Part shown: piece by piece, positions 1 through 7,486 of the stretch | How the letters are laid out: each line of letters opens with the position of its first letter | Position numbering within the stretch: position 1 is the stretch's first letter | Assembly: GCA_015663855.1 (NCBI GenBank) | Contig: DQRJ01000156.1 | Coordinates: 1 to 11,389, forward strand | From: Flavobacteriales bacterium | GTDB lineage: Bacteria; Bacteroidota; Bacteroidia; Flavobacteriales_D; Sanyastnellaceae | Direction of reading: 5' to 3' | Length of the DNA stretch: 11,389 nt | The notes under the pieces: generated by a model | Databases searched by the model: none | Told to the model about the DNA's origin: nothing | What the model saw: only the letters and a program-made list of their open reading frames with translations | Translations under genes and position numbers: made by a program

Positions 1-1403
1 GGCATTAGATCTAAATAGGTAGAAACAAGACCACCAAGAAGATCTTCATCAACTGAGGCGTTATAATTTCTAGAGTAATCGGAGTTAACCTCTAATAGAT
101 GATCAATTGTTTCGTTTAATTTTCCCGAATCCTCTAATTCATCCCAATTCTCAATAAGATCTGCAAACTCAAAGGCGTGCAATAGCAAGTCCGGACCGTA
201 ATAAACGAGTTCGATAAATAAAGATCGTGCCTCATAAAATGGAAAGTAACTTTCATTTGCTTTCTGAATAGAGTTAATCGCGTTTATATAACTAGGATTA
301 GGAACTTCTGCAGCTTGTGCGCGTAATAAAAACTCAGCTTCAAGATCTAGTTTCTTTTGAACGGCGTGAAGCTCTTTAAGCCCTGCGGTTTGGCCTTCCC
401 ACTTCTTCCAAGCGTTAGAAATACTACTCTGCTTAGATGCATATGCGATTCTTAGAGCATCACTTGATGCGCGGGCTGCGTTAATTGTCGCCAAACTCAC
501 ATCACGCATGGCGATACGCATGGGGTTTAGTCGGTCAATCACATGAGTTACAGCATCGGACGACAAGTATTGCTCAGTCCTGCCGGGGAAACCGAAAATC
601 ATTGTGAAATCACCCTCAACTACTCCGTCCAAAGAAACTGGGAAGTGGTGAGCTGGGCTGTATGGCACATTGTCCGCACTGTATTCCGCAGGATTGTTTT
701 CACTTGAAGCATAGATTCTGAACACACTGAAATCACCTGTGTGTCGAGGCCACAGCCAGTTATCTGTATCTCCCCCGAACTTACCCACAGCGGAAGGAGG
801 AGCTCCAACAAGACGTATATCTAAAAAAGTTCTCTTTGTAATTAAGAAGTGTTGGTTTCCGAAGTCAAACGAAACAACCCCTCCAGTTAAATCAGTTCCA
901 TCAGTGAATTCTGCTAAAATTTCTGCATATAGTGACTTTCTTTTAGCAGACAATTCTTCTCCTTCTAGGCCTTTTAGAGCAATTTCAACTCGTTCTGTAA
1001 CATCATGAATTCTATCAATAAACGTTGCCGTAAGTCCCGGGTTAGGAAGTTCGTCAGCGCGACTCATCGCCCAAAAACCATTCTTCAAATAGTCGTTTGC
1101 AACAGAACTATGATACTGAATTTGGCTATAACCACAATGATGATTCGTTAAAAGCAGACCTTCCGGACTCACCATTTCAGCAGTACATCCACCTCCGAAG
1201 TGAACAACAGCATCCTTCAAACTGCTATGATTAACACTATAAATATCTTCCGCACTCAGCCTCAATCCCATCGCTTGCATATCCCCTTCCAGCGCGTTGA
1301 GAAGAGTCGGAATCCACATCCCCTCCTTTGCATTTACTGTATTTAAGGCCAAACAAATCACACCCACAATTAACATGGACGTACCTCTAGCAAAAATATT
1401 CAT
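1..1403 (-). CDS. S46-family dipeptidyl-peptidase (DPP7/DPP11-like), 3' end outside the window
   Basis: Serine exopeptidase of family S46, which removes dipeptides from the N-termini of peptides in the periplasm of Bacteroidota that live on peptides. The window holds the first 467 residues with no internal stop; family members are roughly 700 residues. Residues 1-25 look like a signal peptide (Arg6, hydrophobic 10-23, ending VNA), and the mature part would start KEGMW. The trypsin-like His motif TNHHC lies at 86-90 (His89 probably catalytic), with Cys73 and Cys90 positioned to form a disulfide around it. The WPRHTGDFS motif is at 218-226. Asp224 is the likely catalytic Asp, since its distance to His89 is like that in characterised S46 enzymes. 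FGFPGRTEQYL is the usual S46 segment. The catalytic Ser and the S1 residue separating DPP7 (hydrophobic) from DPP11 (Asp/Glu) specificity lie beyond the edge, so specificity is open. The first ATG is chosen because a start at Met10 would lose Arg6. It lies 10 bp after the upstream T9SS gene, so co-transcription is likely. Confidence 0.93.
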   Translation of the reverse strand, partial: MNIFARGTSMLIVGVICLALNTVNAKEGMWIPTLLNALEGDMQAMGLRLSAEDIYSVNHSSLKDAVVHFGGGCTAEMVSPEGLLLTNHHCGYSQIQYHSSVANDYLKNGFWAMSRADELPNPGLTATFIDRIHDVTERVEIALKGLEGEELSAKRKSLYAEILAEFTDGTDLTGGVVSFDFGNQHFLITKRTFLDIRLVGAPPSAVGKFGGDTDNWLWPRHTGDFSVFRIYASSENNPAEYSADNVPYSPAHHFPVSLDGVVEGDFTMIFGFPGRTEQYLSSDAVTHVIDRLNPMRIAMRDVSLATINAARASSDALRIAYASKQSSISNAWKKWEGQTAGLKELHAVQKKLDLEAEFLLRAQAAEVPNPSYINAINSIQKANESYFPFYEARSLFIELVYYGPDLLLHAFEFADLIENWDELEDSGKLNETIDHLLEVNSDYSRNYNASVDEDLLGGLVSTYLDLM

Positions 1404-1413
1404 AAGTCTAAGT

Positions 1414-3294
1414 TTATTGAATTACAGCACGAGAATGCCAAACACTTCTACCCTTTACATCTTGTATTTCAATCATATAGACGCCTGGTCTTAAATCAGA
1501 AGCTTCGAAATAAGTAACTGGCGAAACTGCGAATTCTTTAACAATTCTACCGCTAGCATCACGTACAATGCACTTACTGTTATCTCCTACCCCATCAAGT
1601 TTGAGAATTGAATAACCGGAAATTGGATTTGGCGCAATTGACCAATTCCCCCCACCTTCTACATCAGATGTTGCAAGATCACAATTCATTATAGTTATTA
1701 CTACAGCATCTGTAACCTCACATCCATAATAATTCGATACTGTCACACCCACTACCGAGGTGGTAGAAACGCCTTCCTCTGTTTCTAAAATATAAAACGA
1801 ACCAGTTGATCCATCCATCCACTGATAACTGTAATTCCCCATAGGGCCGAAAAAGAAATCAGTTTCTCCTGAACACATTTCGTAATCCACACCTAAATCA
1901 AATGGCATTATCCCCATAAAGGTTACTTCGACATCTAAATCTTCTGAACATCCATTCCCGTCAACTACCTGTACATAATATAACCCCGCTTGCGCTGAAT
2001 ATATATCCTGAGATAGCCAAATCCCGCCTTCAGGACCATCCCACATAACATCTAAATCCCCTGTTCCTCCACTAATTGTTAAATCAATAGACCCAGCTTC
2101 TTCAATATTACATGACGAAGTAATTTCAACTTCAAGTTCTAATGGTTCAGGATTAATAATGGTGAACGATTCATAAAAAACATCCCCTGAACACTCTGAT
2201 GTCACTGAAACATTGTAAACACCAGGCAACAATCCGTTAATTGACAGTCCCGATCCGGTATAACCGAAAGGCCCTGTCCAATCAGCGTCCCATTCTAAGC
2301 CACCATTATTCACGTAAACTGTTATCGTCCCGTCTGGATTAAAATCAGTTTCAAGCGCACATGTGATGTTATGGACTATAGCTTCAACCTCAATATTACT
2401 ATCCGAAGCCTCCACTGTAAGCTCAACTTCACCGACTGAACCGTTCCACCCATCTACTTGAATGTACACTTCTGTACCCACGGGCACACATGAAATAAAG
2501 CAAGTACTAGAATAGTAATCACCTAGACCACATTGTGAATCATCATTCGCCCCTATAAGTGAATAGCTCTCCCAGTTTCCACAATCATCAACCAACCAAG
2601 CAGCTATTTGAGTGTCGAAATCCGTTCCAGGGTTACAAGCGTTTACTTTATAAACTACTTCCTCGTCAGCAATAAATTTAGCCCAAACAGAGTTTGTGAC
2701 TCCTGATTCACACCACCCTCCCGGCATACTACAGCCGATGGCAGGAGCACCAATTTCGTAAAATTCGGCAGTAGCACCTTCGTTTGAAATCACAATTGGC
2801 GTCCCGTCTGTCAAAATTTCAGCGGCATCACAAGAACTATCGTGATCCACTAGAAGATATTCTTGAACATCAATTGTCCAAGTGTCACCAAGCCCAGTTC
2901 CATCTAGATAAGCAACAAAAAAGCCTTCGATAAGTACTGTGAAATCAGTCCCGCCATCTCCCCATGAATCGACATGGATAAGATCCACTTGCGTGCCACT
3001 AGTCACACAAGCTATTTCTGATAAATATATTGAAGATGAAAAGTAAGTAATCTCGTCATAGATACTGCCCGGATAACCCGCGCAACCAACTGAAGGATTG
3101 CCGCCACTGAGAATAACTGCCGCTTCACCACATATTTGGCCTTGCGGTACAAGCTCCCAATACACTTCTTCACCCCAATAATCTGTTTCTATAATTAACT
3201 GGACCGAGGACTGTCCGGGAGGACATTGTGATAAAATTTCATTAGTTGCAAGTAATGTAATTGCTAATAAAATGGTTGATTTCAATATTTGCAT
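1414..3294 (-). CDS. Secreted multidomain surface protein with PPC-like and SprB-like repeats and a T9SS sorting domain
   Basis: A 626-residue exported protein of unknown specific role. Residues 1-23 are a signal peptide. Residues 24-142 form a domain with paired cysteines and a DSWGDG motif (109-114) that resembles residues 455-555 of the M43 protease in this window. Residues about 150-295 resemble a bacterial pre-peptidase C-terminal (PPC) domain, with NSVWAKFIA at 201-209, DFDTQIAAW at 225-233, GANDD at 248-252 and VYIQVDGW at 276-283. Residues about 305-380 and 388-458 look like two SprB-type repeats (GLLPGVYNVSV; AQAGLYYVQVVDGNGCS). An Ig/PKD-like stretch covers 465-537. Residues 550-626 are a type A T9SS sorting domain (WSIAPNP, then LRPGVYMIEI). 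No catalytic motif was seen, so an adhesin or surface-matrix role is inferred. It is divergent from yaaA, with 45 bp between the start codons, and lies directly upstream of the S46 peptidase. No terminator was seen between those two. Confidence 0.88.
   Translation of the reverse strand: MQILKSTILLAITLLATNEILSQCPPGQSSVQLIIETDYWGEEVYWELVPQGQICGEAAVILSGGNPSVGCAGYPGSIYDEITYFSSSIYLSEIACVTSGTQVDLIHVDSWGDGGTDFTVLIEGFFVAYLDGTGLGDTWTIDVQEYLLVDHDSSCDAAEILTDGTPIVISNEGATAEFYEIGAPAIGCSMPGGWCESGVTNSVWAKFIADEEVVYKVNACNPGTDFDTQIAAWLVDDCGNWESYSLIGANDDSQCGLGDYYSSTCFISCVPVGTEVYIQVDGWNGSVGEVELTVEASDSNIEVEAIVHNITCALETDFNPDGTITVYVNNGGLEWDADWTGPFGYTGSGLSINGLLPGVYNVSVTSECSGDVFYESFTIINPEPLELEVEITSSCNIEEAGSIDLTISGGTGDLDVMWDGPEGGIWLSQDIYSAQAGLYYVQVVDGNGCSEDLDVEVTFMGIMPFDLGVDYEMCSGETDFFFGPMGNYSYQWMDGSTGSFYILETEEGVSTTSVVGVTVSNYYGCEVTDAVVITIMNCDLATSDVEGGGNWSIAPNPISGYSILKLDGVGDNSKCIVRDASGRIVKEFAVSPVTYFEASDLRPGVYMIEIQDVKGRSVWHSRAVIQ
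3261..3291 (+). promoter_or_regulatory. Candidate Bacteroidota-type promoter for yaaA
   Basis: TTG at 3261-3263, a 20-nt spacer, then AATATTTG at 3284-3291, one mismatch from the Bacteroidota -7 box TAnnTTTG. Transcription would start near 3295-3300 and give a leader of about 40 nt before the yaaA ATG. The boxes lie inside the 5' coding end of the divergent T9SS gene. Short motifs like these occur by chance, so confidence is low. No comparable box was found for the minus-strand gene. Confidence 0.25.
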
Positions 3295-3339
3295 GTGTGC
3301 AATATACTTAGGAGAGCCCTAATAGCGACCTTTACAGAT

Positions 3340-4134
3340 ATGCTTATCTTACTCTCTCCCGCGAAAACTATTGACCTTTACGCTAAACATCCTGAAGATG
3401 CGGCTAGTTTGCCCTTTTTCATTCAAGAAAGCACTACTCTAATGTCATTGTTGCAGTCTTTAAGTGATGATGACTTAGGCCAAACAATGAAGTTGTCAAA
3501 CAAATTGAAAACAACAGTTTCGGAGTGGCATAGCAAATGGAAATCTTATACGGATACACGTTCTGCTACAAAGTCCGGAGCAATACCATGTGCCTTTGCA
3601 ATGAAGGGAGAAGCTTTTAAATCACTAAATATTCAAGATTTCGATTCTAATGAATTAAAATACGCTCAAGAGCATTTAATAATTCTAAGTGGACTTTATG
3701 GAATCTTAAGACCTTGTGATTTAATAATGCCGTATAGACTTGAAATGGGGCAAACTTTTAGAGTAGATAAAGACTATACATCCCTTAATGCGTATTGGAG
3801 TGCTCGATTTCAAGAACCCGTTTTAAAAAAGTTAAAGGCTCTAGACACAAGGATAATTCTGAACTTAGCTAGTGACGAATACAGCAAGGTAATAGTAAGG
3901 TCCGGGGTGAAAGCAGAGATGGTAACATGTTCATTTAAAGAAGTCAGCTCTAAGGGCATAAAGTCTATAAGCACTTTCGCAAAACAAGCACGAGGAGCGA
4001 TGGCAAGATTCGTGATTCAGAATAAAATTACGGAAATTGAAAAATTGAAGAACTTTAACAAGCTAGGTTACAGTTTTAATCCCGACCTTTCGGAGCCGAA
4101 TCACATTATTTTCACAAGATTAACAAAACAATAA
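3340..4134 (+). CDS. yaaA: YaaA family peroxide stress resistance protein
   Basis: A 264-residue cytoplasmic protein of the YaaA (UPF0246/DUF328) family; the E. coli protein is 258 residues. In E. coli it belongs to the OxyR response and limits damage during peroxide stress by lowering available intracellular iron. Family signatures run the whole length: MLILLSPAKTIDL at 1-13, FAMKGEAF at 86-93, HLIILSGLYGILRPCDL at 112-128, PYRLEMG at 131-137, LNLASDEYSKVI at 174-185, FAKQARGAMARFVI at 213-226 and a C-terminal GYSFN segment. The start is placed at the ATG that gives the conserved MLILLSPAKT N-terminus. An in-frame TTG at 3289 would add 17 non-conserved residues. No Shine-Dalgarno sequence is evident. 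The FKBP gene starts 8 bp after its stop, so the two probably form an operon. No OxyR-type site was recognised. Confidence 0.95.
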   Translation: MLILLSPAKTIDLYAKHPEDAASLPFFIQESTTLMSLLQSLSDDDLGQTMKLSNKLKTTVSEWHSKWKSYTDTRSATKSGAIPCAFAMKGEAFKSLNIQDFDSNELKYAQEHLIILSGLYGILRPCDLIMPYRLEMGQTFRVDKDYTSLNAYWSARFQEPVLKKLKALDTRIILNLASDEYSKVIVRSGVKAEMVTCSFKEVSSKGIKSISTFAKQARGAMARFVIQNKITEIEKLKNFNKLGYSFNPDLSEPNHIIFTRLTKQ

Positions 4135-4142
4135 ACACATAC

Positions 4143-4847
4143 ATGAAATTCACGAACTACCTTCGCGGCGCGTTAGCAACCATGGTCTTAGTTTCTACTT
4201 TACCTAGTTGTTCTCAAGCACAACCATCTCATAACACACAAATGAATACCCACATGGATTCAGTTTCTTATGCTCTAGGAGTATTATTCGCTAACAACAT
4301 GAAATCCGAAGGGATGACAGAAATTAATAGCGAAGCTCTAGCAAGCGGTTTTTCCGCTGTAATGACAGACAATGCTACAATGGACCAAGAAGAGGCTGAC
4401 GGAATTGTTAGAACAGCTATGACTGCTATGAAGGAAAAAGCTTCAGAAGCTGCCAAAGAAGAAGGTGAAACTTTCCTCGCAGAAAATGCTAAGAAAGACG
4501 GAATCAGCGTAACTGATTCTGGACTTCAGTACCATCACGATACTGAAGGAACAGGTAAATCTCCTGACGCAAATGATAAAGTAACTGTTCATTATCAAGG
4601 AACTTTACTCGACGGCACGGAGTTTGACTCTAGTTACAAAAGAGGAGAGCCTATCTCATTCCCACTGAATGGCGTTATCCCAGGATGGACTGAAGGACTT
4701 CAACTAATGAAAATTGGTGGAAAGACTACATTTTACATCCCACAAGACTTAGCATACGGAGCACGACCTAACCCAGGCGGACCAATCCCTCCATACGCAG
4801 CTTTAATCTTTGTTGTTGAACTTCTCGAAGTTGAGGTCATCGATTAA
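4143..4847 (+). CDS. FKBP-type peptidyl-prolyl cis-trans isomerase, Mip/FkpA-like, probable lipoprotein
   Basis: A 234-residue envelope prolyl isomerase that helps proteins fold by isomerising Xaa-Pro bonds. Residues 1-22 are an export signal ending in TLPSC, a plausible lipobox with Cys23 as the lipidated residue. Residues about 38-115 match the FKBP N-terminal dimerisation region, starting DSVSYALGVLFA and ending in a long charged helix. Residues 145-232 are the catalytic FKBP domain. Counterparts of the FKBP12 pocket residues are all visible: Tyr151, Phe161-Asp162, Arg167, Phe173, Val178-Ile179, Trp182, Tyr205, Ile215 and Phe223, so the domain should be active. The length and two-part layout fit Mip/FkpA-type proteins. 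It lies 8 bp downstream of yaaA and is followed by a terminator. A role in folding exported proteins is inferred. Surface versus periplasmic location cannot be told from sequence. Confidence 0.94.
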   Translation: MKFTNYLRGALATMVLVSTLPSCSQAQPSHNTQMNTHMDSVSYALGVLFANNMKSEGMTEINSEALASGFSAVMTDNATMDQEEADGIVRTAMTAMKEKASEAAKEEGETFLAENAKKDGISVTDSGLQYHHDTEGTGKSPDANDKVTVHYQGTLLDGTEFDSSYKRGEPISFPLNGVIPGWTEGLQLMKIGGKTTFYIPQDLAYGARPNPGGPIPPYAALIFVVELLEVEVID

Positions 4848-4862
4848 TTATAACTAACATAC

Positions 4863-4912
4863 TAACTCTTAGTGAGTTAATTAATGGCGAGAGTAATTTC
4901 TCGCCATTTTTT
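4863..4912 (+). terminator. Rho-independent terminator after the FKBP gene, preceded by a smaller hairpin
   Basis: A perfect 10-bp stem (4883-4892 with 4899-4908), a 6-nt loop and a run of six T (4907-4912). Just upstream is a second hairpin with a 6-bp stem (4863-4868 with 4874-4879) and a 5-nt loop. The T run follows only the second stem on the plus strand, which fits the end of the yaaA-FKBP unit. Confidence 0.9.
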
Positions 4913-4959
4913 GTAACAATACATTGCAAATACACGTAGATGAGACATAACCCTTCTTC

Positions 4960-7374
4960 ATGCGTTTATTTCACTTTCTATCAATAACACTTACATTCAC
5001 CCTATCGGTGGGTGTTTCTTCATTTGCTTTAGCCCAAACCTCAACTTGTGCCTCTACCGACGTACACGAGGAGGCACTCGCAAACTCTACTGAATACCAA
5101 AGAAGCTTTTTCGCTCTTCAAGACGCAATCGAAACGATGCGTCAAAATCGCGATCAATCTTCCAATGTTAACGAAGTTCTCACTGTGCCTGTTGTCGTGC
5201 ATATTATGCACACAGGTGTAGCAATCGGGACTCGTGAAAACATTACTGAGGAACAAGTATTAAGTGCTATCGAAGGCTTGAACGAAGACTTTAGAAAAGT
5301 TGCTGGAACGAACGGTGACGGTTTAGGAGTTGATGTAGAAGTTGAATTTTGTCTGGCCGCTAGAACTCCAGAGGGTGAACCTACAAACGGAATAATTAGA
5401 GTTGACGCCTCTTCAGTTACAAACTATTACGAGCAAGGTATCAAAAGCGGTAATATCGGTGAGGGAGCAGACGAAACTGAGTTGAAATCATTTTCAGTTT
5501 GGCCTAGAGCAGAATACTTAAATATATGGGTGGTTTCAGAAATAGACGATAACGAAGCAGGTGGCGGAACACAAGGATTTGCTTACTTCCCATTCGACGA
5601 CGTTAGAGATGGCATTACTATCCTATACAACGCTTTCGGAAAGGTGGGGAACCTCAAAACATATACGGATCTTAACCGTACCATAACACACGAGGTGGGG
5701 CATAGTTTAGGCCTGTACCATACTTTTTACAACACAAATTCTACGACTCAGTGCAATAACGAGACAAACTGTGAAACTCAAGGTGATCAAGTTTGCGACA
5801 CTCCAGCTACTACAGCAAATTCTCTATGTTCAGGATCGACAAATTGTCCAGATGCACAAGTAGAGAATTACATGGATTACACGGATGAAAACTGTCGTAA
5901 TACATTTACGCAAGGGCAAGCTGACAGAATGAGGACTACATTATCTACTTCAAGGGCAAGTTTACTCGAAAGTTTGGGATGTACTCCAGTTGCTGAGATA
6001 GACCTTGCTGCGATTTCTTTTAAAAACCCGGGAATAAAGCAGTGTACACCTGAAGTAGAACCAGAACTAGAAATACAGAATCTTGGAACTTTAACCGTTT
6101 ACAACTTCGAGGTCTTACTTACCATTGACGACAACACTCCTATAAGAGTGATGTTTACTGACTCTATCCAGCCTGGGACTTCTATAATAGTAACATTACC
6201 GAGCATTTCTGTTCCATACGGACCTCACTCATTAGAGGCGTATGTAACTTTAGAATCAGGGGAACTTGATGGTTGGAACGCAAATGATGTGGTCTCACAC
6301 GCATTTGAAGTGGAGGAAAGTGACTTTTGGACAATTGCCGTTTCTCCAGACGTATTTGCGGGAGAGACAACATGGGCATTAGTTGACTCAAATAACGTTA
6401 CAATTATGTCTGGCGGACCATATGAGAACAACACCTCAGCTCCTTATATTCAATCCGGATGTGTGAGTGTTGGATGTTATGAGCTCACTGTTTACGATAG
6501 TGCTGGAGATGGAATGCAATTTGGTGGATCTTACAGTCTATTATCCGCAAATGGTGAGGTTTTAGCAGAAGGATCGGATACTTATGGAGACCATTTCGGA
6601 TATGAAGAAGTGAGTCAAGTTTGTGCTCTACCTCTACAACTCGATGGTTGTGACGACTTGAATGGAAATAACATTTGTGATAATGTAGAAGTTTATGGCT
6701 GTCAAGAGTCCTCTGCATGTAATTACAACCCTGAATCGAATATTAGTGATGATAACTGCACTTATGCAGAAAACGGATATGATTGTGAAGGAAACTGTAT
6801 TGAAGATCTGGACGGAGATGGGATTTGTGACATGAACGAAATATTAGGATGTACTGACTATATCGCGTGTGATTACAATCCAGAAGCCACAGATCAAGGG
6901 AAATGTACATACGCGTTAGAGAACTATGATTGTGAAGGAAACTGCATAGAAGATCAAGACTCTGACGGTATTTGTGACCAATACGAAATCGTTGGATGCA
7001 CAGACTCATCTGCCTGTAATTTCGACTCAGAAGCTACAGATCAAGGTGATTGCACCTACGCAGAAGAGAACTTCGACTGCGACGGCAACTCTACTGTCGA
7101 CTCAATTGATCTAATCGAAAACGACACGTTCACGATATATCCTAACCCCTACTCTAACGAAAACGGCAAACTTTTCATAAAAACAACCTCATCTGAGATC
7201 ATACACCTACGTATAGTAGGCACAGACGGAAGGTTAGTTTGGGAAGGTGACGGAACACCATATACCGATGGTACACAGCTATTTATAATTAACGAATCTA
7301 TAAGCCCTGGCACTTACATCGCCCATTTGGGATCCTTAAATCCATTCAGTGCAATCCCATTGATGATAAGGTGA
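4960..7374 (+). CDS. Secreted M43-family zinc metalloprotease with cysteine-rich repeats and a T9SS sorting domain
   Basis: An 804-residue exported endopeptidase of the pappalysin/cytophagalysin family (M43, metzincin type). Residues 1-25 are a signal peptide ending ALA. The catalytic domain covers about 75-341. The zinc motif HEVGHSLGLYH is at 244-254 (ligands His244, His248, His254; catalytic Glu245), and the Met-turn is NYMDYT with Met305. Several cysteines between 265 and 341 suggest disulfides. Residues about 345-452 resemble a CARDB-like beta domain (EIDLAAISF, then PEVEPELEIQNLG). Residues 455-555 resemble the N-terminal domain of the secreted protein at 1414-3294. Residues 564-710 hold about three cysteine-rich modules with TSP3-like acidic stretches such as DLDGDGICD. 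Residues about 725-804 are a type A T9SS sorting domain (FTIYPNP, then SPGTYIAHL). It stands alone between two terminators. An ATG at 4940 is out of frame and was not used. The substrate is unknown. Confidence 0.94.
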   Translation: MRLFHFLSITLTFTLSVGVSSFALAQTSTCASTDVHEEALANSTEYQRSFFALQDAIETMRQNRDQSSNVNEVLTVPVVVHIMHTGVAIGTRENITEEQVLSAIEGLNEDFRKVAGTNGDGLGVDVEVEFCLAARTPEGEPTNGIIRVDASSVTNYYEQGIKSGNIGEGADETELKSFSVWPRAEYLNIWVVSEIDDNEAGGGTQGFAYFPFDDVRDGITILYNAFGKVGNLKTYTDLNRTITHEVGHSLGLYHTFYNTNSTTQCNNETNCETQGDQVCDTPATTANSLCSGSTNCPDAQVENYMDYTDENCRNTFTQGQADRMRTTLSTSRASLLESLGCTPVAEIDLAAISFKNPGIKQCTPEVEPELEIQNLGTLTVYNFEVLLTIDDNTPIRVMFTDSIQPGTSIIVTLPSISVPYGPHSLEAYVTLESGELDGWNANDVVSHAFEVEESDFWTIAVSPDVFAGETTWALVDSNNVTIMSGGPYENNTSAPYIQSGCVSVGCYELTVYDSAGDGMQFGGSYSLLSANGEVLAEGSDTYGDHFGYEEVSQVCALPLQLDGCDDLNGNNICDNVEVYGCQESSACNYNPESNISDDNCTYAENGYDCEGNCIEDLDGDGICDMNEILGCTDYIACDYNPEATDQGKCTYALENYDCEGNCIEDQDSDGICDQYEIVGCTDSSACNFDSEATDQGDCTYAEENFDCDGNSTVDSIDLIENDTFTIYPNPYSNENGKLFIKTTSSEIIHLRIVGTDGRLVWEGDGTPYTDGTQLFIINESISPGTYIAHLGSLNPFSAIPLMIR
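6652..7089 (+). repeat. Cysteine-rich GC-xxxx-AC modules within the M43 protease gene
   Basis: Codes for residues 565-710. Modules begin at Gly580, Gly630 and Gly679, so the spacings are 50 and 49 residues. Each has the pattern GCxxxxAC[N/D][Y/F], an acidic stretch ending in Cys, and a [Y/F]DC segment. Between modules lie TSP3-like acidic stretches (NGNNICD, DGDGICD, DSDGICD). The third module stops early, where Cys is replaced by Ser (GNSTVD), and the sorting domain follows. Calcium binding is likely by analogy to TSP3 repeats, but it is inferred. Confidence 0.85.
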
Positions 7375-7403
7375 TAGGGTTCGGCTCACCACCGAAAAAA
7401 AGG

Positions 7404-7436
7404 AAGCGGTCTCTTTATTGAGGCCGCTTTTTTTTT
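7404..7436 (+). terminator. Rho-independent terminator after the M43 protease gene
   Basis: A 10-bp stem (7404-7413 with 7420-7429, one G-U pair), a 6-nt TTTATT loop and nine T at 7428-7436. It lies 29 bp after the protease stop codon and 50 bp before the next gene. Confidence 0.93.
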
Positions 7437-7486
7437 ATTAGTTTTTGTAGCTTACGGCCTTATATAAAAACGAATAAACCTAAAAC

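Noticed and set aside
739..1008. Plus-strand open frame of 89 codons inside the S46 peptidase
   Set aside because: It is antisense to the conserved catalytic region (WPRHTGDFS) and has no sign of being a gene.
3289..3339. In-frame TTG start giving a 17-residue longer YaaA
   Set aside because: The conserved family N-terminus MLILLSPAKT begins exactly at the ATG at 3340, and the extension has no family similarity.
4940..4959. Earlier ATG upstream of the M43 protease
   Set aside because: It is 20 bp upstream and out of frame with the protease, whose own ATG is followed directly by a good signal peptide.
7442..7468. TTTTTG followed by TATATAAA as a promoter for the DUF819 gene
   Set aside because: The 13-nt spacing is too short for a Bacteroidota -33/-7 pair and the second box lacks TTTG. 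The promoter is probably in this stretch but cannot be placed.
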